From contig JACRJI010000008.1 in NCBI GenBank assembly GCA_016235665.1, positions 124,001 through 188,000 on the forward strand: a stretch of 64,000 bases of DNA, written 5' to 3'. Shown here one piece after another: positions 42,046 to 51,471 of the stretch. The notes under the pieces are model-generated. The model was not told where the DNA came from, made no database searches, and was given only the letters and a program-made list of their open reading frames with translations. Position 1 is the stretch's first letter; each line of letters begins with the position of its first letter. This stretch comes from a candidate division TA06 bacterium. GTDB lineage: Bacteria > Edwardsbacteria > AC1 > EtOH8. Position numbers and translations under genes: made by a program.

Positions 42046-42924
42046 TTAGAATTTAAAGCCAGTGAATTTCTCGTATTGGGCGATCAAATCCTGCCTCAAC
42101 TTCCGCCCATAAGCCCCGGTGGTGTCGGCCGGTTTCTGGTTTGATCCCAGTTTTCTGAACAGGAAACCGCTGTCGGCTGCGGCAAAGTTGTATTCCGGGT
42201 CGGCCCGGTATTCATAGAACAGCGGTCTGCCTGATGGGATCTCGGCTTCCACTATATTGCCATCCTTGTCCGGGCCGCTGCCGCCGATGATGCTGGCGGT
42301 GATCTTGATATTATGCTTTCCGGCCGGAAGTTTAAGCAGGTAGACAAAGTAGTGCGTCAGGTTGTTGTAATTCCTTTTGACCTCGCGGATGCTGTTAAGG
42401 ACTGTCAGACCGGTGCTGTCCTTGAGAGGTACAAGGGCCGTGAATTTCCCGGCAGCGTCCAAAGGTTTGTTGTCCAGTTGGAAGGTGACGGGCACGCTGT
42501 AAACATCCATCAGCAACATCAGTGCCCCGCTGTCGCCTTCGGCTGAGACAGGCTTGGGCTGGACCTGGACCTTGCCGGAAAGCACCACCTGATAGGTGCC
42601 GTCCTGCATGTAGCCGATGTCCATGATCTGGAAACCGGGCAGAAGCACCGCCTTGGCCTGGGACTCGATGTAATCCTCCTGCAGCACCGAGTTCTTGACA
42701 GTGGACTTGGATTCCACCGTCACCCCGGCCTGCTCGATGGCCTGGCGCTTGGCATCCAGCACCGCCTCTTTGTAGTCCTGCTGGCGGGAGGTCTTCTTGC
42801 CGTTGTCAAAGCCCTTGATGGTAACGTCTAACGTTTCGCTCAACGCTGTAGTACTGAGTAGTAAAGTAGTAAAGATGCAAAGTTCCGCAAGCAAGCACCA
42901 ACGATTTGATTTTTGGGAAAACAT
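42046..42924 (-). CDS. Exported LPP20/FlgT-N-like protein within the ATPase locus
   Basis: 292 residues. A signal peptide (LLAELCIFTTLLLSTTALS) is followed by a region of the 'DYKEAVLDAKRQAIEQAGVTVESKSTV...VLLPGFQIMDIGYMQDGTYQVVLSGKV' type, split here for length. That pattern is shared by LPP20-like lipoproteins and the N-terminal domain of FlgT. The rest is a beta-rich domain with 'KLPAGKHNIKITASIIGG', resembling a PEGA-like strand pattern. AAAGGAGGAGG is placed before the ATG. It is probably periplasmic and lies between the B and D subunit genes, a joint with no insert in standard A-ATPase operons; a functional link is unproven. Confidence 0.75.
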   Translation of the reverse strand: MFSQKSNRWCLLAELCIFTTLLLSTTALSETLDVTIKGFDNGKKTSRQQDYKEAVLDAKRQAIEQAGVTVESKSTVKNSVLQEDYIESQAKAVLLPGFQIMDIGYMQDGTYQVVLSGKVQVQPKPVSAEGDSGALMLLMDVYSVPVTFQLDNKPLDAAGKFTALVPLKDSTGLTVLNSIREVKRNYNNLTHYFVYLLKLPAGKHNIKITASIIGGSGPDKDGNIVEAEIPSGRPLFYEYRADPEYNFAAADSGFLFRKLGSNQKPADTTGAYGRKLRQDLIAQYEKFTGFKF

Positions 42925-42978
42925 TGAACTGCCTCCTCCTTTAATACTTTCCTACGTTAATACTTTAGTTCCCGGTTA

Positions 42979-44391
42979 TCAGATCCCCGTCTTCCCGTGC
43001 ATTTGCTCCATGGTCTCGCCGTGGTAATACTTATGGATGTGATCCTTGCTGATGCGCTTCAGTTCCTTGACCGGCAGCAGGGACAGCAGTTTCCAGCCGG
43101 TGTTCATGGTGTCCTCTATGCTGCGGTCGGCCTGGCCCTGGTTGATCATCTCCTTTTCAAAGCCCTCGGCGAACTTCAGGTACTTGCGGTCCACCTCGGT
43201 CAAAGCCTCCTCGCCGATGATGGCCACCAGTTTGCGCAGGTCGCGGCCGGTGGCGTAGGCCGAATAAAGCTGGTTGGACCATTCCCGGTGGTCTTTTCTG
43301 GTGTGCCCCTCCCCGATGCCGTTGTTCATCAGCCGGGACAGCGAGGGCAGCGGATCGATGGGCGGATAGCAGCCGATCCGGTGCAGCTGCCGGGAAAGCA
43401 CCAGCTGGCCCTCGGTGATGTAGCCGGTCAGGTCGGCTATTGGGTGGGTGATGTCGTCGTCGGGCATGGTCAGGATCGGGATCTGGGTGATGGATCCCTT
43501 GCGGCCGTGGATGCGGCCGGCCCGCTCGTAGATCTGGGCCAGGTCGGTGTACATGTAGCCGGGATAACCGCGCCGGCCGGGGATCTCCTCGCGGGCGGTG
43601 CCCACTTCGCGCAGGGCTTCGCAGTAGTTGGTCATGTCGGTCAGGATCACCAGCACCTGCATGCCGTGGTCGTAGGCCAGGTGCTCGGCGCAGGTCAGGG
43701 CGCACCGCGGGGTCAGGATCCGCTCGATGGTGGGGTCGTCGGCCTTGTTCATGAAGACCACTGTCTTGGCCAGGGCACCGGACTGCTCGAACTCGGTGAT
43801 GAAGAAGGTGGCCTCGCGCGAGGTGATGCCCATGGCGGCGAAGACCACAGCGAACTCCTCCTTCTCGCCCAGCACCTTGGCCTGTTTGACGATCTGGGCG
43901 GCGATCTCGTTGGCCGGAAGTCCGGCGCCGGAGAAGATGGGCAGTTTCTGGCCCCGCACCAAAGTGGCGAAGCCGTCGATGGTGGAGATGCCGGTCTGGA
44001 TGAATTCTTCGGGCTTGGCCCGGGAGGTTGGGTTCATGGGCTGCCCGATGATCTCCAGTCTCTTTTCCGGGATGATGGGCGGCAGGCCGTCGATGGGCTC
44101 GCCCAGCCCGTTGAAGCGCCGTCCGATCATGTCGCGGGAGACGGGGATGCGGGCCACGTCCTCCTTAAGGCTGACCGAGCTCTTGGCCAGGTCCAGGCCC
44201 CGGGTCTCCTCGAACACCTGGATCACGGCGTATTTCTCCGAAACCTCGATGGTCTGCCCGCCCTTCTTGCTGCCGTCGGGGAGTTCTATCTCCACGATGG
44301 CGCCGTAGGACAGCCCCTTGGCGTTGTCCACGAACAGCAGCGGGCCGGAGATGTAGGAAATGCTTTGGTATTTTTTGGTGGTTAAGTCCAT
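42979..44391 (-). CDS. atpB: V/A-type ATP synthase subunit B
   Basis: Non-catalytic nucleotide-binding subunit of the A3B3 head. 470 residues, standard. The degenerate P-loop of B subunits is visible as '[15 protein letters not shown]' in place of GxxxxGKT. Other signatures: '[18 protein letters not shown]', '[15 protein letters not shown]', '[23 protein letters not shown]' and '[14 protein letters not shown]'. The first eleven codons and the 160 nt upstream have been tandemly duplicated (44358-44552 and 44586-44782). No Shine-Dalgarno is obvious just before the ATG, perhaps because the upstream DNA was rearranged. Confidence 0.97.
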   Translation of the reverse strand: MDLTTKKYQSISYISGPLLFVDNAKGLSYGAIVEIELPDGSKKGGQTIEVSEKYAVIQVFEETRGLDLAKSSVSLKEDVARIPVSRDMIGRRFNGLGEPIDGLPPIIPEKRLEIIGQPMNPTSRAKPEEFIQTGISTIDGFATLVRGQKLPIFSGAGLPANEIAAQIVKQAKVLGEKEEFAVVFAAMGITSREATFFITEFEQSGALAKTVVFMNKADDPTIERILTPRCALTCAEHLAYDHGMQVLVILTDMTNYCEALREVGTAREEIPGRRGYPGYMYTDLAQIYERAGRIHGRKGSITQIPILTMPDDDITHPIADLTGYITEGQLVLSRQLHRIGCYPPIDPLPSLSRLMNNGIGEGHTRKDHREWSNQLYSAYATGRDLRKLVAIIGEEALTEVDRKYLKFAEGFEKEMINQGQADRSIEDTMNTGWKLLSLLPVKELKRISKDHIHKYYHGETMEQMHGKTGI

Positions 44392-44552
44392 GAATGCCTC
44401 ATTGTTTGTATGTCGAATTGGATTTTTATTCTTCTCATTATCGCGATACCATGAATGATATCGCTGGTTATCATCAAGGTTCTTCCAAACCTAAACCCCA
44501 GGCCGTACCGGCGGCCTTGTTGATATCAAGCGATAGGTTTCAACCTATCGCA
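44358..44552. repeat. Tandem duplication, copy A (includes the true start of atpB)
   Basis: Covers the first 11 codons of atpB and about 160 nt upstream. Hairpins: GCGATA/TATCGC around a CATGAATG-containing loop, AGGTT/AACCT, GGCCG/CGGCC and GCGATAGG/CCTATCGC with loop TTTCAA. Confidence 0.88.
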
Positions 44553-44585
44553 TCCCTCGTTGTACCGAATAACCACCTAATTGTA

Positions 44586-44782
44586 AAATGCTCTGGTATT
44601 TTTTGGTGGTTAGGTCCATGAATGCCTCGTTGTTTGTATGTCGGATTGGATTTTTATCCTTCTCATTATCGCGATACCGTAAACGATATCGCTATTAATT
44701 CATCAAGGCTCTATTGAGCCTACCAGAGCAGGCCGCACCAGCGGACTTGATGAAATCCAGCGATAGGGTTCAGCCTATCGCA
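44586..44782. repeat. Tandem duplication, copy B (truncated atpB start)
   Basis: Same order as copy A at an offset of 228-230 nt. It encodes [11 protein letters not shown] and then diverges, so it is a dead start. Its hairpins are kept despite sequence change: GCGATA/TATCGC, AGGCTC/GAGCCT (against AGGTT/AACCT in copy A), GCGATAGG/CCTATCGC. Confidence 0.88.
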
Positions 44783-44800
44783 AATGATCGCAAAATATTA

Positions 44801-44855
44801 TACCCGTCCGCATTCATCTATTTTACCAGTTCCTTAAGCACCTCGTCCGTCGCCG
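44801..44855 (-). pseudogene. Remnant of a second copy of the DHH phosphoesterase 3' end
   Basis: By hand alignment about 40 of 55 positions match the end of the DHH gene (45769-45823). The minus-strand translation reads TDEVLKELVK, stop, MNADG, against KADEVLSELVKQMNEDG in the intact gene. It lies just downstream of cysK, whose other side is the intact DHH gene. Confidence 0.65.
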
Positions 44856-44863
44856 CTCAATTA

Positions 44864-45757
44864 TCACTTGAATAGCTTCGTGCTTAAATACTTCTCCCCC
44901 CGGTCCGGGAAGATGACCACTATCCTGCCCTTTTTGATCTTCCTGGCCACCTGAATGGCCGCGTACATGGCCGCGCCGCTGCTCATCCCCACAAAGATCC
45001 CTTCTTTCTCCACTATCTTCCGGGCGGTGTCAAAGGCCTGTTCGGTGCTGACCATCACGGTCTCGTCTATCAGCGAAGGCTCATAGATGGAAGGCACTAT
45101 GGCCTCCTCCATGTTTTTCAAGCCCTGGATATAGTGGCCCTTAACGGGATGAGCCTCTACTATCTTGATCCGGGGGTCGTTCTCCTTAAGGGCCCGTCCA
45201 ACTCCCATGATGGTGCCCGAGGTGCCAACGGAGGAGACCAGATAATCGATATTGCCGTTGACCTGCTTCCAGATCTCCTGGGCCGTGGTCTTGTAATGGG
45301 CCATCTTGTTGTAATGATTGGAGAACTGATCCGGCATGAAATACTTTTGGGGATTTTTTTTGACCAATTCCCGGGCATTGATGATCGCCCCGTCGGTCCC
45401 CAGCCTGGCATCGGTGAGTGTGACCTTGGCCCCAAAACTTTTGATCATCTTGACCCGTTCGGCTGAGACGGCCCGGCTCAGAACGATCTCCACCTTGTAG
45501 CCTTTGACCGCCCCGATCATTGCCAGGCCGATGCCGGTGTTGCCCGAGGTGGGCTCGATGATGGCCCTGTTCTTTGACAGCGCCCCTTCTGCCTCGGCCT
45601 GTTCGATCATTTTCAAAGCTATCCGGTCCTTGATGCTGCCGGTGGGGTTGGCTCCCTCTATCTTGGCGTAAATGTCCGCGTGTTTATTGGGGTTTAGACG
45701 GTTTATCCTTACCAGTGGTGTATTGCCGATGGTCTGGAGTATATTCTCGTATATCAT
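44864..45757 (-). CDS. cysK: Cysteine synthase (O-acetylserine sulfhydrylase family)
   Basis: PLP enzyme making cysteine from O-acetylserine (or a related ester) and sulfide. 297 residues, slightly short but with all motifs: 'IGNTPLVRINRL', the PLP Lys in 'GANPTGSIKDRIA', the phosphate loop 'EPTSGNTGIGLAMIGA', and 'SVGTSGTIMGVGRAL'. 'MSSGAAMYAA' is near the C-terminus. The classic family loop is NPxGSxKDR, met here. The gene lies between the DHH gene and the atpB start region, inside the ATPase locus, and is flanked by the intact DHH 3' end and a decayed copy of it. It may therefore be a late insertion at this joint. Confidence 0.94.
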   Translation of the reverse strand: MIYENILQTIGNTPLVRINRLNPNKHADIYAKIEGANPTGSIKDRIALKMIEQAEAEGALSKNRAIIEPTSGNTGIGLAMIGAVKGYKVEIVLSRAVSAERVKMIKSFGAKVTLTDARLGTDGAIINARELVKKNPQKYFMPDQFSNHYNKMAHYKTTAQEIWKQVNGNIDYLVSSVGTSGTIMGVGRALKENDPRIKIVEAHPVKGHYIQGLKNMEEAIVPSIYEPSLIDETVMVSTEQAFDTARKIVEKEGIFVGMSSGAAMYAAIQVARKIKKGRIVVIFPDRGEKYLSTKLFK

Positions 45758-45767
45758 TTAATATCGT

Positions 45768-46682
45768 TTACCCGTCCTCGTTCATCTGCTTGACTAATTC
45801 AGACAGCACCTCGTCCGCCTTCTCTATCGCCACCTGGCAGGTGCCCACCTTGGCGTGGCCGCCGCCGTTGTATTTCAGCATCAGCGAGCCCACGTTGGTC
45901 CTGGAGGTCCGGTTGATGATGCTGTGCCCGACGGCAAACACCACGTTCAGCTTTTTCATCCCCCACATCATCCGGATGGAGATGTTGATGTTGGGGAACA
46001 TCCCGTATTCCACAAAACGGTTGCCGGTGGGGATCTCCTCCACCTTGCGCAGGTCGGTCACCAGCACGTTCTGGTGGACGGTGGAGTATTTCTTGATCAT
46101 CTCCTTGTACAGCCATTCCGACTCGTGATAGCGCTGGATCCGCTCCCGGATGTCCGGCAGGTCCAGGATCTCCACGATGTTCATGGTACGGCAGTATTCC
46201 ATCAGGTCCTGCATCAGCTGCAGGTTGCTGATCCGGTAGTCGGAGTAGCGGCCCAGCCCGGTGCGGGGGTCCATGATGAAGGCCAGCAGGATCCAGCCCT
46301 TGGGCGCGGCGATCTCCTCCACCGTCAGGTCGCCGGAGTCGGATTTGTCAACCGCCTTCAGCATCTCGGCGAAGTTGGGGAACTTCTTCTCCCCGCCGTA
46401 AAAATCGTAGATCACCCTGGCGCAGCTTTTGGCCGGCTCGGACTTGCCCTTGAAATCATCGGGAAAGGCCTTGCGCTCGCTTTCCGACAAATGATGGTCG
46501 AACCACATCCCGCAGCCCTTGGCGTAGGGCACGTTGGCCAGCACGTCATCGGCCGTCACTTCCACCTTGCCGTCCTGAACATCCTTGGGATGGACGAATT
46601 TGAACTGATCGATGACCCCGGCCTCCTTTAACAGGACCCCGCAGATCAGGCCGTCAAAATCGGATCTGGTAACAAGGCGCAT
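45768..46682 (-). CDS. DHH-superfamily phosphoesterase (exopolyphosphatase/DHHA1-like)
   Basis: 304 residues, cytoplasmic. Metal motifs are DFDG ('TRSDFDGLICG', residues 6-16), the DHH triplet in 'MWFDHHLSESER', and the C-terminal DHHA1 motif 'YNGGGHAKVGTCQV'. The family hydrolyses polyphosphate, cyclic dinucleotides or nano-RNA; this branch with 'LLAFIMDPRTGLGRY' is not assignable further. It starts 40 nt after atpA and stands between A and B subunit genes together with cysK. Part of its 3' end has been duplicated at 44801-44855. Confidence 0.88.
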   Translation of the reverse strand: MRLVTRSDFDGLICGVLLKEAGVIDQFKFVHPKDVQDGKVEVTADDVLANVPYAKGCGMWFDHHLSESERKAFPDDFKGKSEPAKSCARVIYDFYGGEKKFPNFAEMLKAVDKSDSGDLTVEEIAAPKGWILLAFIMDPRTGLGRYSDYRISNLQLMQDLMEYCRTMNIVEILDLPDIRERIQRYHESEWLYKEMIKKYSTVHQNVLVTDLRKVEEIPTGNRFVEYGMFPNINISIRMMWGMKKLNVVFAVGHSIINRTSRTNVGSLMLKYNGGGHAKVGTCQVAIEKADEVLSELVKQMNEDG

Positions 46683-46722
46683 GGTAAACCTCCGTATTCA
46701 GTATTCAGTATTCTTGGTCTGG

Positions 46723-48465
<1,743 letters not shown>

Positions 48466-48508
48466 AGATTCTCCTGAGGTTATATGAAGATATTATTTAC
48501 TGAACAAT

Positions 48509-48994
48509 TTAAAACTTATTATGGAATGTCTGGCGGCTGCCGTTGTACCACCACCAGATGTTGACTGCAGCACTGTCTATGGTGGTCAGGGTATCCGAAG
48601 CCCTGAGCAAATAGGCCGTGGTGTCGGAAATCCAACCGGTTCCAATAGTTTTTGTCATAAGACCCGATGTTTCTTCAATGCTAAAAAGACTGAAACAATT
48701 GAAAGGCTCGATTATTGTTTTGCCATTGTGTAAATATACCAATACATCCTCCGAATCAGAACCTGATTGGATAAAAGAATAGTCCTGAATTTTATAAACC
48801 AGTTGAATGTCGATCTGGCATTCCCTGGCATAAGTACTGTTGAATGCCGCATGTATCGAATCCGTCAGACTGACGGAAGTAAGTGCCGGAGTTTTTTCCA
48901 CTTCGGAAGGGTCTTTGCTGCAACCCGTCATTAGTATTGAGATGGTAGCAAACAATGCAATCGCAGCTATCTTCCTGAAGATCTTTGATTTCAT
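48509..48994 (-). CDS. Small predicted lipoprotein
   Basis: 161 residues of unknown family. N-terminus 'FRKIAAIALFATISILMTGC' with a lipobox LMTGC followed by Ser-Lys, so it is lipid-anchored. The mature part has 'LTDSIHAAFNSTYARECQIDIQLVYKIQDY' (an amphipathic run, shortened) and a C-terminal 'NIWWWYNGSRQTFHNKF'. It is one of three unknown genes between atpA and atpF. Lower GC than the ATPase genes suggests a separate origin. Confidence 0.7.
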   Translation of the reverse strand: MKSKIFRKIAAIALFATISILMTGCSKDPSEVEKTPALTSVSLTDSIHAAFNSTYARECQIDIQLVYKIQDYSFIQSGSDSEDVLVYLHNGKTIIEPFNCFSLFSIEETSGLMTKTIGTGWISDTTAYLLRASDTLTTIDSAAVNIWWWYNGSRQTFHNKF

Positions 48995-49009
48995 ATCATC
49001 ATATATCCA

Positions 49010-49903
49010 TTAATTGTAGAATCTCACACCCAACTCAATTAATTTATCCTTGGGCCTGACCGTCAGCTGGTCAAGGATATTGTAATTGACGAACAACAGA
49101 GATCCGCCGGCCCCCCTTCTGAAATGCCCTTCTATTCCTGCAACGTAGGTCTGCATCGGCCGGTACTCGCGGCTATAATTGACATTGACCAGGGTCTTGA
49201 CGTTCACCAGCCAGTCATGGGTCTTAAATAAGGCATAGCGGTTATCCAAGGTTAGTTCCCAGTTGTATCTTTGCCCTCCGCCCAGCACGGCCTCGGGCAG
49301 CAGGCCCAGCGCCCGTTTAAAGTAATGGCCCAGCCTCACTCCATAGCTGAACTGTGTTTTGAAATCCCAAACACTATCGGCATTGAGTCTTTGGCGGTAG
49401 ACCGGCAGTTTGAAGTTCTTGGATCCTATCTCCCCGAACCCCTTGTTCCAATATTCGGTCACCCCGTCGTCCCGGTCAATGTCGTGAAAACAGAAATGCT
49501 CCAGCCCCAGTTTGCAATCCAGCGGTTTTAGTCTGAGTTCGATCGAGGGTGTTATTCCATATCGGACGTCCCTGGGATCGAAGATCACCGCCCCGTCCTG
49601 CCGGCCCATGCCGGTTTTGACGTAAAGGGCCCAGTCCGAAAAGATCAGGTTACGCCAGGAAACAAAGACGAACTCCATGTCGGAATTGGTCTCTATGAAA
49701 AAGCGCTGACGGTACTCGGTGCTCTTGTGATTGGCATAGACCATCACATCTGCGGTAAGATGGAACTCCGGCATGAATTCAAACTTATTCAGCAGCCTTT
49801 CCAGCGAAGCCATACCCGGTACGGGGCTGGCAGCAGAAAAAGTACAGGCCGAAAATAATATATAAGTACCAAGTAAAAGTCTTTTCAGATTCATTCTAAC
49901 CAA
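49010..49903 (-). CDS. Predicted outer-membrane beta-barrel protein
   Basis: 297 residues, no family recognised. The signal peptide 'LLLGTYILFSACTFSAAS' is followed by alternating amphipathic strands ending in aromatic residues ('HLTADVMVYANHKSTEYRQRFFIE', 'YGVRLGHYFKRALG', 'NWELTLDNRYALF'). The final strand 'LIELGVRFYN' ends in an aromatic residue and Asn, resembling a beta-barrel terminal signal. It starts 1 nt after the 49905 gene's stop, forming a pair with it. Function and link to the ATPase are unknown. Confidence 0.65.
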   Translation of the reverse strand: MVRMNLKRLLLGTYILFSACTFSAASPVPGMASLERLLNKFEFMPEFHLTADVMVYANHKSTEYRQRFFIETNSDMEFVFVSWRNLIFSDWALYVKTGMGRQDGAVIFDPRDVRYGITPSIELRLKPLDCKLGLEHFCFHDIDRDDGVTEYWNKGFGEIGSKNFKLPVYRQRLNADSVWDFKTQFSYGVRLGHYFKRALGLLPEAVLGGGQRYNWELTLDNRYALFKTHDWLVNVKTLVNVNYSREYRPMQTYVAGIEGHFRRGAGGSLLFVNYNILDQLTVRPKDKLIELGVRFYN

Positions 49904-49904
49904 A

Positions 49905-50429
49905 TCATTGATTTAACGTATCAGATATTGTAATTTGAGGTCTCATTACTTCCCGGTTATAAAGCCATATGGTCTTTTCCATATGGTTCGCTTCAGCAAT
50001 CTCATTTATCCCGCCAATAATGATACTTACAAGCGAACCGGCGAGCAAGGAAAGCGATAAAGTATAATCGCTATTGCTGGGATTATCCTTAGATTGCGGA
50101 ATGAACGCCGCACAATATAGTATAAAAGCCGTCGTGAATGAAATGTTTTTTATTCTATTTGAAGATTGGTAGTATTTATATTCCGACATCACAGATTTAA
50201 ATGGTTTACCAATATCCGACATATATTTCAATGAATATGTATCGCCGTTTATTAATAGCTTTGGGCCGCTCCAAAAAGTATGCAGAGTCCTTATAGACTT
50301 GTATTGATATAACGAATCATACTTTTGCCCGATTATCATAGAAGACGTTCCTATGTCTTGAGCTTGCGCATAAAAAGACAAAACAGCAACAAAAGAGAAA
50401 ACAAACAGAACAAATTTCGCAGGCTTCAT
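49905..50429 (-). CDS. Hypothetical exported/membrane protein
   Basis: 174 residues. A signal or first helix (FVLFVFSFVAVLSFYAQA) is followed by a polar region 'QKYDSLYQYKSIRTLHTFWSG', then two hydrophobic helices near residues 98-112 (FTTAFILYCAAFIP) and 124-142 (TLSLSLLAGSLVSIIIGGI). The C-terminal polar tail ends 'RPQITISDTLNQ'. AT-rich relative to the ATPase genes. It pairs with the barrel-like gene 1 nt downstream. I recognise no family. Confidence 0.65.
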   Translation of the reverse strand: MKPAKFVLFVFSFVAVLSFYAQAQDIGTSSMIIGQKYDSLYQYKSIRTLHTFWSGPKLLINGDTYSLKYMSDIGKPFKSVMSEYKYYQSSNRIKNISFTTAFILYCAAFIPQSKDNPSNSDYTLSLSLLAGSLVSIIIGGINEIAEANHMEKTIWLYNREVMRPQITISDTLNQ

Positions 50430-50465
50430 AATTTTCTGATTCCATTATTTAATGTTAATGCTCGT

Positions 50466-50789
50466 TTATTTAAGTTTTACGTAAAATCCTATGGCATCCT
50501 TCACCAATTTTGCCAGATACTGCTCCCCGCTAATCACCTGGCCCTCCTTGGGCACCGGGAACGGCAGAACTACAGGCAAGGCCTTGTTCTTAAGGGCCCG
50601 GGCCACATCCTCGCCCAGGTCTCCGGCCAGCTGATCGTTGACCGCTATCAGCCCGTAGCTTTCGGCATGGATCAACTCCAGCACTTTTGCCTGAAGCTCG
50701 CTGTTATCTTTGACCTCAAAAGTCTCGGCTCCGGCCATCCGGAACCCGGTGGCCGTGCCGCTGTCGGTTATTATAGCTAAACGGTTCAT
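50466..50789 (-). CDS. atpF: V/A-type ATP synthase subunit F
   Basis: Small central-stalk subunit that regulates coupling. The longest frame begins at 50855, but its first 22 residues (with TEAQRHREN) are a read-through of a dispersed 'CTCTGTG' repeat. The true start is the ATG at 50789, preceded by AAAGG, giving 107 residues as expected. Family signs: 'RLAIITDSGTATGFRMAGAE' and 'YGLIAVNDQLAGDL', then 'PVVLPFPVPKE'. It is separated from subunit C by a four-gene membrane module and from subunit A by three unknown genes. Confidence 0.93.
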   Translation of the reverse strand: MNRLAIITDSGTATGFRMAGAETFEVKDNSELQAKVLELIHAESYGLIAVNDQLAGDLGEDVARALKNKALPVVLPFPVPKEGQVISGEQYLAKLVKDAIGFYVKLK

Positions 50790-50811
50790 GCAACCTTTTA
50801 CTTTAAATTGG

Positions 50812-50843
50812 TTTTCTCTGTGCCTCTGAGCCTCTGTGGCTAA
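50812..50843. repeat. 'CTCTGTGCCTCTGAGCCTCTGTGGC' dispersed repeat
   Basis: TTTTCTCTGTGCCTCTGAGC followed by CTCTGTGGCTAA lies just upstream of the true atpF start. Same family as the split copy at 19562-19614 in opposite orientation. Confidence 0.7.
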
Positions 50844-50864
50844 TTGAGGACCCAAAAGGCCTCT

Positions 50865-51470
50865 CTATTTCAGTATGTGCAGCCAGTCTCCCAGCAGGAA
50901 TTGCATCCGGCCGATCAGCAGTGAGATCCGTGCCATCACCGTGTACCCGAAGGCCGCCCCGAAGGCGATCATCAAGTACCAGACCCCCAGCTTTGCTCCG
51001 GCTCCGATGAACCCCTTATGCTCGGCCGAAAAGAAGAAATAGACCAGGGTGGCCAGAACTCCCAAGACCAAAAGGAAGTTGTTGAGGGAATTCATCGGGA
51101 TCAAAGTGGCCTGGGTCTGGGCCAGGACGTCGGTGGACAAAAAGGCGGTCACCGAAAGCCCGGCGCCCATCCCCACCACCATGGAGATGGGGAAACGCAG
51201 CAGCCAATTGTGTTTGCGGGAGAAGGCGAAGAAGACCAAAAGTCCCATCACCCCGGGAATGATCAGATAATACTTGTGGGCGAAATTCGTGGTCAGTGGA
51301 TTCCACAGATTGGGCAGCACCACGTTATGGAACTCGGCCGCCACAAAGTATCCGGCCGAGATCCCCACGTAGACGTGCTCGGCAAATTTGTAAAGGGGGT
51401 TGTCCTTGTACAAAAAGCTGTAGATGCAGAGCGTTAAAAGAGCGCCCAGCCATATTCCGAAAACTGCCAT
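50865..51470 (-). CDS. Six-helix membrane protein of a four-gene module
   Basis: 201 residues, about six transmembrane helices: 'IWLGALLTLCIYSFLY' (4-20), 'VYVGISAGYFVAAEF' (33-48), 'YYLIIPGVMGLLVFFAFS', 'FPISMVVGMGAGLSVTAFLS', 'FLLVLGVLATLVYFFFSA', 'YLMIAFGAAFGYTVMARISLL'. The 'KDNPLYKFAEHVYVGISAGY' loop is the most conserved-looking part; I have seen this start in hypothetical proteins of related candidate phyla. It follows the 51472 gene by 1 nt and precedes atpF by 75 nt. Function unknown; a membrane complex with its three upstream neighbours is inferred from spacing. Confidence 0.78.
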   Translation of the reverse strand: MAVFGIWLGALLTLCIYSFLYKDNPLYKFAEHVYVGISAGYFVAAEFHNVVLPNLWNPLTTNFAHKYYLIIPGVMGLLVFFAFSRKHNWLLRFPISMVVGMGAGLSVTAFLSTDVLAQTQATLIPMNSLNNFLLVLGVLATLVYFFFSAEHKGFIGAGAKLGVWYLMIAFGAAFGYTVMARISLLIGRMQFLLGDWLHILK

Positions 51471-51471
51471 T

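Noticed and set aside
42997-44385. 462-codon plus-strand frame opposite atpB
   Set aside because: Antisense shadow of atpB with His/Gly/Val-rich low-complexity translation and no ribosome-binding site.
44586-44620. Second atpB-like start as a separate small gene
   Set aside because: The frame diverges after eleven codons and has no protein character; it is a by-product of the duplication.
44358-44782. Direct repeats considered as a CRISPR array
   Set aside because: There are only two long units, they contain the start of atpB, and there are no short regular repeats, spacers or cas genes.
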